The position numbers and the translations under genes are program-made. From Desulfosalsimonas propionicica (GTDB lineage Bacteria; Desulfobacterota; Desulfobacteria; Desulfobacterales; Desulfosalsimonadaceae), in contig NZ_JACDUS010000003.1 of NCBI RefSeq assembly GCF_013761005.1, forward strand, positions 372,001 through 436,000: a DNA stretch of 64,000 bases, given 5' to 3'. Position 1 is the first letter of the stretch. Every line of letters begins with the position of its first letter. Shown here piece by piece: positions 31,063 through 39,259 of the stretch. The notes under the pieces were generated by a model. That model did not search any database. It was not told the DNA's origin and was given only the letters and a program-made list of their open reading frames with translations.

Positions 31063-31908
31063 ATGACAAATCACAAGGATTGCAAAACAGTGGCGGATCA
31101 TAACCCATTAAATCGCAAGAAAAAGCGGGTTCAGCAGCAGTTCCAGGACGTTGACAGCCTTGCCGTGGCATTTTCAGGCGGGGTGGACAGCAGCCTTTTG
31201 CTCGCCCTGGCCAGGGAAGTGCTCGGCGACCGGGTGGTGGCCATGACTGCGGTCTCTTCGCTGATGCCCCGGCGGGAAGTGGATGAAGCGGTCAAGCTCG
31301 CAGGCATGCTCGGGGTTTCCCATCGCCTGGTGCGCGTGGAGGGGCTGTTTGTTGTTGATTTTACACAAAATTCAGCCAATCGTTGCTACATATGCAAAAA
31401 GATCCTGTTTTCCAAAATGTTTGAATTCATGCGCGAACAAAGCGTGACTTGTATGGCACACGGGGCCAATGCCGATGACATGGCCGATTTTCGGCCGGGC
31501 ATGCAGGCAGCCGAGGAAATGGGGGTTTTGGCCCCCCTGCGGGATGCGGGCCTGACCAAGGCGGAAATTCGGGAGATGGCCCGGCAGGCCGGGCTTTCCA
31601 ACTGGGACCGGCCGGCCGCTGCCTGTCTGGCATCCCGGATTCCCTATGGTATGGAAATCACGCACAAACGACTGGAAATGATCGAGATTGCGGAAAATAC
31701 GCTGACCGCCCTGGGGTTTTCCGGTTTCCGGGTCCGGCATCTGGGCGATACGGCAAAGCTTGAACTGCGCCCGGCGGAATTTGACCGCCTGCTCAACCCG
31801 GAGCGGCGCTTAAAGATTGTCAGCGCCCTTCGCAGGGCCGGGTTTGATTATGTGACAATGGACCTGGAAGGCTACGGCAGCGGCCGCATGAACCGAAGCC
31901 TTTCCTGA
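31063..31908 (+). CDS. larE: ATP-dependent sacrificial sulfur transferase LarE-like
   Basis: A 281-residue PP-loop ATPase. SGGVDSSLLLA (about residues 37-47) binds ATP; NRCYICKK (about 110) holds the Cys whose sulfur LarE donates to pyridine dinucleotide during nickel-pincer cofactor synthesis; GANADD and ACLASRIPYG are family blocks. Length fits LarE (270-280). I chose the ATG at 31063, after ACAGGA; an in-frame ATG at 30901 would read through the repeat fragment. No larB, larC or larA is in the window, so the lactate racemase link is not shown; other PP-loop sulfur transferases remain possible. Confidence 0.85.
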   Translation: MTNHKDCKTVADHNPLNRKKKRVQQQFQDVDSLAVAFSGGVDSSLLLALAREVLGDRVVAMTAVSSLMPRREVDEAVKLAGMLGVSHRLVRVEGLFVVDFTQNSANRCYICKKILFSKMFEFMREQSVTCMAHGANADDMADFRPGMQAAEEMGVLAPLRDAGLTKAEIREMARQAGLSNWDRPAAACLASRIPYGMEITHKRLEMIEIAENTLTALGFSGFRVRHLGDTAKLELRPAEFDRLLNPERRLKIVSALRRAGFDYVTMDLEGYGSGRMNRSLS

Positions 31909-31974
31909 GCGCGCTACCATTCCGTCCCCATGCCGGGATCCAGCAGATTTTCTGCAAAAAAGCCTGCCGGTTTT

Positions 31975-32169
31975 CGTATGGGTCGGGTGTGGTTTGTTTG
32001 TCTGCGGCGTGCTTTCGGCGATCGTTCCGGGACTTTGGCTGGAATTTTAAAAACTCGGGCTGATCGCCCTCAGACAGTTTAAAATTCCGGTCGCCAAAGC
32101 CCCGGTCCGATCTTATTCCGAAACCGCGCCAATGCAGCCAAACAAACCGCACCCCGCCCCGCCCCATGG
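31975..32169. repeat. ~195-bp imperfect palindrome
   Basis: The left arm TATGGGTCGGGTGTGGTTTG... matches the reverse complement of the right arm CAAACAAACCGCACCCCG... along nearly its full length; shared pieces include GGTTTGTTTG and GGAATTTTAAA, and the centre is GGGCTGATCGCCC. It is preceded by GTTTTCG and ends CCCCATGG, the same border style as the 88-bp family. The 31909-32553 gap otherwise holds only family 3 and a promoter. Confidence 0.7.
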
Positions 32170-32300
32170 CCAGGGCTCTGGAAATAGATGACGCCGATTG
32201 TTTCTTTATCAAGATGTTTCCTGCTTTGGATCTGAATTTGGTGGATCTTGAAGGGTGTTGCCAATATGTTTTACAGCGTTATCGGATTTGGGAATGGTCC

Positions 32301-32412
32301 CCAAGGAAGCCCGAAGGGCGGGGGCGGGTTTTTGAAGCGACATTGAGCCTTTTCCCGCAAAAAGGCTCAGGAGCGGAAAAACACGGCCCCGGCCGCAGGG
32401 CTTCCTTCCTGA
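32301..32412 (-). repeat. palindromic repeat family 3, short copy (inverted)
   Basis: A 112-bp near-complete palindrome with centre GAGCCTTTTCCCGCAAAAAGGCTC and outer arms AAGGAAGCCC and GGGCTTCCTT. Its reverse complement aligns to 23889-24070 apart from about 60 extra bases there. Confidence 0.75.
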
Positions 32413-32419
32413 CAACCTT

Positions 32420-32452
32420 TGATGATGAAAATTGACTTTTTGGGCAACCATC
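32420..32452 (+). repeat. probable collapsed MITE-like remnant
   Basis: GATGATGAAAATTGACTTTTTGGGCAACCATC, 33 nt, keeps a left GATG end and a right GACTTTTT...CCATC end but no interior. It can form a small hairpin just upstream of the promoter of the lipid cluster. Confidence 0.4.
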
Positions 32453-32456
32453 AAAG

Positions 32457-32485
32457 TTGACAAACACGTTAATTCCTTTTATGGA
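32457..32485 (+). promoter_or_regulatory. promoter of the first lipid-cluster operon
   Basis: TTGACA, a 17-nt spacer and TATGGA, about 70 bp upstream of the first hot-dog gene. Confidence 0.6.
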
Positions 32486-32553
32486 TAACACCAAATAAAA
32501 ACCAAAACCGCAAAGGGACTTCTCGCAGGTGCCTTGCGGCATTCGGACCTGAT

Positions 32554-32919
32554 ATGAACCATGACAACAAAGGGTACTGTCTGCAGCGGCTGGAAAACTT
32601 GTCCGGGCAACGGATTTCTGCGACTGTCCGGGCGCCGGCATCCTCGGTGTGGTTTTCCGGCCATTTCCCGCAGGATCCCGTGCTTCCGGGCATTGCCCAG
32701 CTTTTTATCGTGCTGCAGGTAATTGAGGAGGCAACAAAACGGGCCGTTGTGCTGCAAAAAGTCCACCGGACCAAGTACCGGCGGGTGATCCGCCCTGAAG
32801 AGGAAATCGAGATCAGTGTGTCGCCGGCAGACAATGCTGCCGGCCAATGGCGGTTTGAGCTCACTGTTGAAAAACAACTTGCCTGCAGGGGACGCCTGCA
32901 GGCACAGTTTGTGGAATAA
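32554..32919 (+). CDS. FabZ-like hot-dog protein, probable non-canonical dehydratase
   Basis: A 121-residue single hot-dog domain. WFSGHFPQDPVLPGIAQL (H37) matches the FabZ active-site helix, but the acidic residue that FabZ carries 14 positions after the His is Phe here (true FabZ at 46559 has H51/E65). It may therefore be a weak dehydratase, a binding or chain-length factor, or an ApeI/ApeP-like partner. It is the first gene of the operon and is followed 25 bp later by an ACP. Confidence 0.75.
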   Translation: MNHDNKGYCLQRLENLSGQRISATVRAPASSVWFSGHFPQDPVLPGIAQLFIVLQVIEEATKRAVVLQKVHRTKYRRVIRPEEEIEISVSPADNAAGQWRFELTVEKQLACRGRLQAQFVE

Positions 32920-32944
32920 AGACAAGCAAGGGGAACACAGGCAT

Positions 32945-33217
32945 ATGAATCATGAATCAAACTTTGAACAAATTGTTCGCGGGGTGGCCGGCATTGTCAT
33001 CGAGGAGCTCAAGCTCGAAGACGTGACCCCGGAAACATTTGATCCGGACCTGGATCTGGTCGACGAGGTGGGAGTGGACAGCATGGATCTGGCCACAGTA
33101 GCGCTGGTGCTCCAGGATGAATACGGCATCCGCATTGATGAGGAAGATTACCCCAAATTAAAAACCCTCCGTCTGATCGCCGAATACATCCTTGAAAATT
33201 CGCCGGTGAAAATATAG
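32945..33217 (+). CDS. acyl carrier protein 1
   Basis: A 90-residue acidic four-helix carrier. The attachment site GVDSMDLATVAL has Ser at about residue 47, where the cluster's phosphopantetheinyl transferase would load 4'-phosphopantetheine. Slightly longer than a housekeeping AcpP (77-80). Tight spacing to the radical SAM gene (5 bp) suggests the radical SAM substrate may be ACP-bound, which is inference. Confidence 0.88.
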   Translation: MNHESNFEQIVRGVAGIVIEELKLEDVTPETFDPDLDLVDEVGVDSMDLATVALVLQDEYGIRIDEEDYPKLKTLRLIAEYILENSPVKI

Positions 33218-33222
33218 CCGGC

Positions 33223-34350
33223 ATGATACCGGGACGGCAAGATTTTATGAAGGCAGCAAGCAATCCTATCCAGGTGCCGGCCGGCGCAGGCAGGCCGGCA
33301 AAAGAGTGGAAATTCTCCGATATCCTGGCCTCTGATCCCCGGATCCGGCAAAAGTGGGAGAAGGTCAGAAAATATTTTTTTCTCCGGGAATCCACCTATG
33401 ACATGACCCGCAAGTGCAATATCCGGTGCGAGGGCTGTTATTATTACCAGGGTGAAAAGGCCGGCGCTACGGGCATAGAGGACCCGGAGCAGTGGCGGCG
33501 GCTCATGGAAAAAGAAAAACAGCGGGGCATTACCTATGTGGTGCTCGCGGGGGCCGAACCTTCGCTGGTGCCGGAACTGCTGGATGTCTGCCACGATCGA
33601 ATCCCCCTGGGCTGCATCGCCACAAACGGGCTGATCCCCATTGATAAGAAGGTGGATTACCGGATTCATGTATCGGTATGGGGAAACGATGCGACCAGTC
33701 AACAGGTCAGAAACGCCGAAAACATGCTTTCCCGGCAGATTCAAAATTACGGAAACGATCCCAGGGCCGTTTTTGTTTATACCTTTACCCGGCACAATAT
33801 CGGCGAGGCGGGAGAGGTCATGGATCAGCTGGCGCAAAACAACTGCCGGGCGACATTTAACATGTTCTCCGCCCCTGCGGGCTATGCAGGCGGACTGGCC
33901 CATGATGCGCAGTCTTTGGAAAAGACCCGCCAGACCATGGAAGAAATCGGCCGGCAGTATCCGGATCATGTGATTTTCTCGCCTTATCACCGGGTGGTGC
34001 ACACCCACCGGCTGGGCTTGCATGACCTGTTTTCCTGTCCGTATCCCAGGGCCAACCCGTCAACCGATATCGGCCTGGGACGCAGTTTTCGGCAGTACCG
34101 GGCGGATTTGACCTGGAAACGTGATACCGCCTGCTGCGTGCCGGATACTGACTGCGCCGACTGCCGCCATTATGCCGCAGGCAGCGCGGTTGTGACCGCC
34201 AGGATGTTCCGGCACGCCGCATGTCCGGAAACGTTTGCGGCCTGGCTGGATTACGTGGATGTTTACCTGGCCGTGTGGGTGAGAGGGTATGAAAAAAGTC
34301 CGGATCTGTGTGACCAGCACACGGCCCCGCCCGCACATCATCTATTCTGA
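33223..34350 (+). CDS. radical SAM protein 1 of a tandem pair
   Basis: A 375-residue radical SAM enzyme. The [4Fe-4S] motif CNIRCEGC (C65, C69, C72) follows STYDMTRK; AGAEPS is the GGE-like SAM motif with Ala for the first Gly; later TNGLI and HVSVWGND are barrel motifs. A C-terminal Cys group (CCVPDTDCADC, about residues 303-314) could bind an auxiliary cluster as in SPASM/twitch proteins. No B12 domain. Substrate unknown; placement between an ACP and ketosynthases suggests an acyl chain. Paralogous to the next gene (shared EKQRG, TNGLI, S-V/L-WG). Confidence 0.85.
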   Translation: MIPGRQDFMKAASNPIQVPAGAGRPAKEWKFSDILASDPRIRQKWEKVRKYFFLRESTYDMTRKCNIRCEGCYYYQGEKAGATGIEDPEQWRRLMEKEKQRGITYVVLAGAEPSLVPELLDVCHDRIPLGCIATNGLIPIDKKVDYRIHVSVWGNDATSQQVRNAENMLSRQIQNYGNDPRAVFVYTFTRHNIGEAGEVMDQLAQNNCRATFNMFSAPAGYAGGLAHDAQSLEKTRQTMEEIGRQYPDHVIFSPYHRVVHTHRLGLHDLFSCPYPRANPSTDIGLGRSFRQYRADLTWKRDTACCVPDTDCADCRHYAAGSAVVTARMFRHAACPETFAAWLDYVDVYLAVWVRGYEKSPDLCDQHTAPPAHHLF

Positions 34351-34378
34351 GCGGCAAGCCGCATTTGAGGTTGATTTT

Positions 34379-35377
34379 ATGAAAACCGTGAGTTCTCTTC
34401 TTGATTCCCACTGGTATCAGCGATACCAGAACATATCCAAACTCAATATCCGCAGTTCCATCTATGATGTGACCAACCAGTGCAACCTGCGGTGCAAGGG
34501 GTGCTTTTTTTTCTCCTCCGGAGAGGACAAGGCCGCCCGGGAGGAAACCGATCCGGAGAAATGGGCGGCTTTTGTGGATTCGGAAAAGCAGCGGGGTGTG
34601 AACCTGGCCATTTTGATCGGCGGCGAGCCCACCCTCTGCCTGGACCGGGTGGCGGCGTTTTACGCCCGCATGCCCACATACTGCGCCACAAACGGGCTGA
34701 TCAAGGTGCCCCGGGACCGGTTTGCCGACATGATGGTGGGCATCTCCCTGTGGGGCGATGAAGACGATGAAAAGCGCCTGCGCGGAAAAGATACATTCCG
34801 CATTTCCAGCAAAAATTATGAAGGCGATCCCTACACCTATTACCTCTATACCATTACCCCCAACCAGGTGGGGCGCACTGAGCGCATTATAAAAAAAATC
34901 CGGGATGTGGGCCTCAAAGTCCATATGCAGCTGCTTTCCAACGATGAAGGCGTGGACGGATTTTACTGGCGCGACGGGGAACTGGCCGACCTTCGGGCGG
35001 AAATGGATGAAATGCTCGATGCCTATCCGGACACGGTGATTTCATCCAAATATTATCACAAGGTCATCACCACCGGAAAAATGCTGGACAGGACGTTTGG
35101 CTGGGCCGAGTGCCCGTCGGTAACCGAGCCCATGGACACCCGAAACCACCAGCCCCGCCGTCTGATCCGGTTTATCCGCTGGGCCTCGGACCTTGAAACC
35201 ATGCACCGGTGCTGCACTTCGGCCACCCGGGATTGTTCCACCTGCAAGGACGGGGCTGCGCATATGAGCTGGATCATGGTTAACAAGCGCGCACACATGC
35301 GCTCCACAGAGGATTTGCAGAACTGGATCGAGGTGTATGAGATGTTTGCCAAACTCTATCAGTTTATCCCCTGGTAA
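34379..35377 (+). CDS. radical SAM protein 2 of a tandem pair
   Basis: A 332-residue radical SAM enzyme with CNLRCKGC (C35, C39, C42), LIGGEPTL (SAM-binding GGE), ATNGLIKV and GISLWGDEDD. The C-terminal cysteines (HRCCTSATRDCSTC) again resemble an auxiliary cluster site. The ATG at 34379 follows GAGG; an earlier ATG at 34289 overlaps the previous gene by 62 nt and gives an N-terminus unlike its paralogue. The two proteins probably arose by tandem duplication and may act in sequence or as a pair. Confidence 0.85.
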   Translation: MKTVSSLLDSHWYQRYQNISKLNIRSSIYDVTNQCNLRCKGCFFFSSGEDKAAREETDPEKWAAFVDSEKQRGVNLAILIGGEPTLCLDRVAAFYARMPTYCATNGLIKVPRDRFADMMVGISLWGDEDDEKRLRGKDTFRISSKNYEGDPYTYYLYTITPNQVGRTERIIKKIRDVGLKVHMQLLSNDEGVDGFYWRDGELADLRAEMDEMLDAYPDTVISSKYYHKVITTGKMLDRTFGWAECPSVTEPMDTRNHQPRRLIRFIRWASDLETMHRCCTSATRDCSTCKDGAAHMSWIMVNKRAHMRSTEDLQNWIEVYEMFAKLYQFIPW

Positions 35378-35391
35378 AAACGGGCCGGTTC

Positions 35392-36639
35392 ATGCATCCT
35401 CGCAGCAGCGTCATTGTCGGCTATGATATGGTCTCGCCCCTGGGCACGGATCCGCACGCCCAATGGGAGACGGCCTGTGCCGGCCAAAGCGGCATCGGTC
35501 CTTTGACCCGCTTTGAGATCAACACGGAGTTTCCGGTGCGCATCGCCGGGCAGGTGCCGGAATTTGATGCCGGGCCGTATCCTTTTTTAAGCCCCAGGAA
35601 AATGGCCAACTGGCGCTCGCCTGTTTTCCGGCATGCCCTGCTGGTGGTCAGCCGGGCCCTGGAAAAAAGCGGCCTGGAAATCACCTCCGAACTTGCCCCG
35701 CGCACAGCCGTGACATTCAGTTCAGCCGTGGGGGGCCAGGACGCGGTGCTGGAGGCGGACCGGCGCATGCGCGAGGCCGGCAAGCTGCCGCACCCCTACA
35801 CCAATCCCAATTCGTGCATCAACATGGTCACCGGCAAGGTGGCCATTCTTACAGGCGCCACCGGCCCGATCATGTCCACGATTACGGCCTGTGCCACAGG
35901 GGCGGCCTCTTTGATCACCGGGGCCATGCTCATTGAATCCGGGCGCGCGGATCTGGCCATTTGCGGGGCTGTGGATTTTGCCCTGGTTGAACCCATTGTG
36001 GCCGGGTTTGCCACCATGAACGGGGCGTTCCGGCACAAGCCCCAAAGCCCCGTGGCCCCGGAAGCCGCCAGTCAACCGTTTTCAAAAGACCGGCGGGGTT
36101 TTGTGATCTCAGAGGGTGCGGGTGCGGTGATCCTGGCCTCCAGCCAGTTTGCACAAGCCCACGGACTGGGATTTGACGTCGGGCTTGCGGGCTGGTCCAT
36201 GACCGCAGACGCCCATCATTTCGTGGCCCCGTATGCGCCCACAGTGCGGCGGTGCATCAAAGAAAGCATTGACAATGCCGGCATTGCACCGGCCGATATT
36301 GATTCAGTAAACGCCCATGCCGCCTCCACCCGCACGGGCGATGCAGTGGAACATGAGGCGCTGTTGTCGGTGTTTGGCGCAAAACTGCCGCCGGTAACCG
36401 CCAACAAATCCATGACCGGCCATGCCATGGGCGCATCCTCGGCGATTGAATCCATCCTGGCGGTTTCGGGCATGCTGGCCGGAAAAATCACACCCACCAT
36501 CAATTATGTGCCGGATCCGGAAATGCCGGTGGATGAGATGGTCACGCACCTGCAGGCCGCAGACCAGACCTTTGTGCTCAAAAACGCATTTGGTTTCGGC
36601 GGATGCAATGCCTGCCTGGTGTTTCAACGATTCAGCTAA
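35392..36639 (+). CDS. beta-ketoacyl-ACP synthase 1 (KASI/II type)
   Basis: A 415-residue condensing enzyme. Catalytic triad complete: C167 (TACATGAAS), H309 (NAHAASTRTGD, with Ala for the usual Gly) and H344 (NKSMTGHAMG). It ends KNAFGFGGCNACLVF. Decarboxylative condensation of malonyl-ACP onto an acyl chain is expected. It is directly followed by a second ketosynthase (18 bp), like a KS pair, but both keep Cys, so this is not a KS/chain-length-factor pair. Confidence 0.9.
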   Translation: MHPRSSVIVGYDMVSPLGTDPHAQWETACAGQSGIGPLTRFEINTEFPVRIAGQVPEFDAGPYPFLSPRKMANWRSPVFRHALLVVSRALEKSGLEITSELAPRTAVTFSSAVGGQDAVLEADRRMREAGKLPHPYTNPNSCINMVTGKVAILTGATGPIMSTITACATGAASLITGAMLIESGRADLAICGAVDFALVEPIVAGFATMNGAFRHKPQSPVAPEAASQPFSKDRRGFVISEGAGAVILASSQFAQAHGLGFDVGLAGWSMTADAHHFVAPYAPTVRRCIKESIDNAGIAPADIDSVNAHAASTRTGDAVEHEALLSVFGAKLPPVTANKSMTGHAMGASSAIESILAVSGMLAGKITPTINYVPDPEMPVDEMVTHLQAADQTFVLKNAFGFGGCNACLVFQRFS

Positions 36640-36657
36640 AGGCGGTTTTTTTCTGTT

Positions 36658-37923
36658 ATGAAAGCACCTTTGAACAGACGGGTCTTTGTTATTGGTTATG
36701 CAGCGGCAACGCCTTTGGGCAGGACCTTTGACAGGACCTGGAACAATGCGGCCGCTGGTCTGGCCGGGTTTGGCCAGGTTACCCGGTGCAGCGTACAGAG
36801 TTTAAGCCGTGTGGTGGGCGAAATTCCGGACTGGGATCCGGCGGCGTGCGATTTCGTGGACCCCAAAGAGGCCCATAACTGGAACGCGGATTTTGTGATC
36901 CTGACCATGGATGTCTGCCGGGCGGCCCTGGCAGACAGTGGCCTTGAAATCAATGATCAGACAGCACCCAAAACCGCCTGTATGGTAGGATCGGCCCTAA
37001 ACGGTACGGATGCATTCCGCAAGGCCGCAGAAACCCTGCGTGTCAAAGGCGCCCTGCGGGTCAGCCCTTATCTTTTGCCCAACCTGTGCGCCAATCTGCC
37101 CGCGGGCAAGGCGGGCATGATGCTCGGGTTTACCGGCCCGGTTTTCTCCCCCCAGGGGGCCTGCGCTTCGGGAAATTTCGCCATCGGCCTGGGCGCCCGC
37201 ATGATCCGGGACGGGGACTGTGATTTTGTGCTTGCAGGCGGCGTTGACACCTGTATCATGCCTGAGATCATCCACGGTTTTGCCAACATGAACGCCACCA
37301 TCAAGGTGGGCAAAAACGACAGAGCCTGCAATGACCCCTCTCTGGCGTCAAGGCCTTTTTCCGTTGACCGAAAGGGCATGGTCCTCTCTGAGGGCTGCGG
37401 GGTCCTGGTGCTGGCCGCAGAAGAGGCCATAACGGCACACGGGCTTGTGCCACGGGCCGAGGTGGCCGGGGTGGGCTGGAGTTCGGATGCCTGCCATTTC
37501 ACGCTGCCAAGCGGGCCAACCATTGTTCGGGCCATTTCAGCGGCCATAGACGATGCCGGGCTGGCCCCGGCAGATATCGGCTATGTCAACGCCCACGGTA
37601 CATCGACCCGAAAGGGCGATTTTACGGAAATCCAATGCCTGAGGGCCGTGTTCGGCAATTACCTGGAGTCCCTGCCCGTGTCCTCCAACAAGTCCCAGAT
37701 CGGCCACACCCTGGGCGCATCTGCGGCCATTGAGGCGGCGCTGGGCATCGAGGGCATGTGCCGGGGTGTGATTTTGCCAACCATTAACCATATTCCGGAC
37801 CCGGAACTCGGAGATATTGATGTGGTGCCCGATTCTGCCCGGGCCGGCGGGTATGAATGCTTTTTGTCCAATGCATTCGGGTTCGGGGGAACCAATTGCT
37901 GTATTGTTTTTAAAGGAGTTTGA
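36658..37923 (+). CDS. beta-ketoacyl-ACP synthase 2 (KASI/II type)
   Basis: A 421-residue condensing enzyme with C169 (PQGACASGNFAIG), H313 (NAHGTSTRKGD) and H350 (NKSQIGHTLGAS). The nucleophile elbow GACASGN differs from KS1, suggesting a different chain specificity. Its last bases carry the ribosome site (AAAGGAG) of the following thioesterase. Confidence 0.9.
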   Translation: MKAPLNRRVFVIGYAAATPLGRTFDRTWNNAAAGLAGFGQVTRCSVQSLSRVVGEIPDWDPAACDFVDPKEAHNWNADFVILTMDVCRAALADSGLEINDQTAPKTACMVGSALNGTDAFRKAAETLRVKGALRVSPYLLPNLCANLPAGKAGMMLGFTGPVFSPQGACASGNFAIGLGARMIRDGDCDFVLAGGVDTCIMPEIIHGFANMNATIKVGKNDRACNDPSLASRPFSVDRKGMVLSEGCGVLVLAAEEAITAHGLVPRAEVAGVGWSSDACHFTLPSGPTIVRAISAAIDDAGLAPADIGYVNAHGTSTRKGDFTEIQCLRAVFGNYLESLPVSSNKSQIGHTLGASAAIEAALGIEGMCRGVILPTINHIPDPELGDIDVVPDSARAGGYECFLSNAFGFGGTNCCIVFKGV

Positions 37924-37925
37924 TT

Positions 37926-38405
37926 ATGCGCCCCAAACCGTTTCATCCGGAAGTCTACAACGGTGATCCGCGTTTTGTGAAAAACCGGCACGACGGCTGC
38001 ATCTGGCACAGGTGCGAAAACCGGACCCTGTATGCGGACACGGACCGCTCCGCGGTTGTGTATCACGCCAATTACCTGCGTTATTTTGAATTCGGCCGGG
38101 CCTCGCTCATGCGGGATCTGGCGTATCCATACGTGGATATTGAGGCCAGCGGATATGTTTATCCCATCATTGAACTGGGAATCAAGTACCACAGCCCGCT
38201 TTATTATGATGATGCCATGTGGGTGCACACACGGCCCGGAAACCTGGGCAAGGTGAAGCTGAATTTTGATTATGTCATCACCCACGCCCAAACCGGCGGG
38301 ATCGTATGTACCGGATTTACCGAGCACTGCGCCCTGAATTCCGCGGGCAGGCCCGTTGGGATTGATGAAAACACGCAGAACTTATGGGACATTTTTCCGA
38401 AATAA
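37926..38405 (+). CDS. hot-dog thioesterase (4HBT/YbgC-like)
   Basis: A 159-residue single hot-dog thioesterase. LYADTDRSAVVYHANYLRYF is the 4HBT active-site block, with Asp at about residue 40. It probably releases the finished acyl group from ACP or CoA. It starts 2 bp after KS2 and overlaps the next gene by 22 nt. Confidence 0.85.
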   Translation: MRPKPFHPEVYNGDPRFVKNRHDGCIWHRCENRTLYADTDRSAVVYHANYLRYFEFGRASLMRDLAYPYVDIEASGYVYPIIELGIKYHSPLYYDDAMWVHTRPGNLGKVKLNFDYVITHAQTGGIVCTGFTEHCALNSAGRPVGIDENTQNLWDIFPK

Positions 38406-39259
38406 AAACCCTCCCGCCCATGGCGCAAAAAATTGTCCTGCCGGCGTATCTGCAGGATCACGCCTTTGAAGGCAGGGCCCTGTATCCGGCAGTGGAGTCA
38501 ATGCAGCAGCTGGCAGCAGCCGCTGCCGGGACAAATATCACCGGGCGGATCATGGGGCAGGCCGCGTTTTCAAAGTTTCTGGAGATTGCCCAGGGCCAGG
38601 AAGAGATAGATGCTATTTTCGAGCTTGCGCCCGCAGACGGTCAAAGTTTGACGGCCCGGCTGCTGACCCGCCAAAAAATGGCCGCATCGGGTATTACCCG
38701 TACAAGGGAGCATGCCCGGCTTTGTTTTTTTTCGGATCACAAAGCCGCGGCCATCCCTGATGCGCCCGCAGTTCAAACCGGGGAGCCGGTTTTTCGTGTG
38801 CGTACAGAGGCTGTTTATCATGAGCTGGTGCCTTTTGGCCCGGCGTATCAAAATCTTTCCGGAAACCTGCATCTGGAAACCGGCGGTGTAAAAGCGCTGA
38901 TCCGCGCCCCGCAACTGCCGGAGTCCGGCGGCCCACTGGGTTCGGTGTTTGTCCTGGATGCGGCATTTCACGCCGCCTGCGTGTGGACACAGCGGTACAG
39001 GGGATTTGTGGGGTTTCCGGTGGGATTTGATTTCCGCTCGGTGACGCGGCCCGCAGTCCCAGGGGGCCGGTACACGGCCCTTGCAGAGGCCGGATCCGGG
39101 GCCATGGGCAGCCATGATTTTGATGTGTGGATTTTTGCCGCAGACGGCCGTGTCTGCGAATACGTCCGGGGCCTGCACATGCGTGATGTGTTTGCCGGCC
39201 GCAGAAAACCGCCTGCCTGGATTTGCGCCGGAAAACAAAAGGCGAAAGGCAAGATTTGA
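38384..39259 (+). CDS. stand-alone polyketide synthase-type dehydratase (PKS-DH)
   Basis: A 291-residue protein with the double hot-dog layout of PKS dehydratase domains. H26 lies in DHAFEGRALYPAVES, matching the HxxxGxxxxP motif, and D192 lies in FVLDAAFHAACVW, matching the catalytic Asp helix. A free-standing PKS-DH next to type II FAS enzymes is unusual. It would dehydrate a 3-hydroxyacyl-ACP, perhaps a modified one. The ATG at 38384 lies inside the thioesterase gene; an ATG at 38420 is possible. Confidence 0.78.
   Translation: MGHFSEIKTLPPMAQKIVLPAYLQDHAFEGRALYPAVESMQQLAAAAAGTNITGRIMGQAAFSKFLEIAQGQEEIDAIFELAPADGQSLTARLLTRQKMAASGITRTREHARLCFFSDHKAAAIPDAPAVQTGEPVFRVRTEAVYHELVPFGPAYQNLSGNLHLETGGVKALIRAPQLPESGGPLGSVFVLDAAFHAACVWTQRYRGFVGFPVGFDFRSVTRPAVPGGRYTALAEAGSGAMGSHDFDVWIFAADGRVCEYVRGLHMRDVFAGRRKPPAWICAGKQKAKGKI

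Noticed and set aside
35392-37923. KS/chain-length-factor pair as in type II aromatic polyketide synthases
   Set aside because: Both proteins keep the nucleophilic Cys (C167 and C169) and both His, so neither is a decarboxylase-only chain-length factor.
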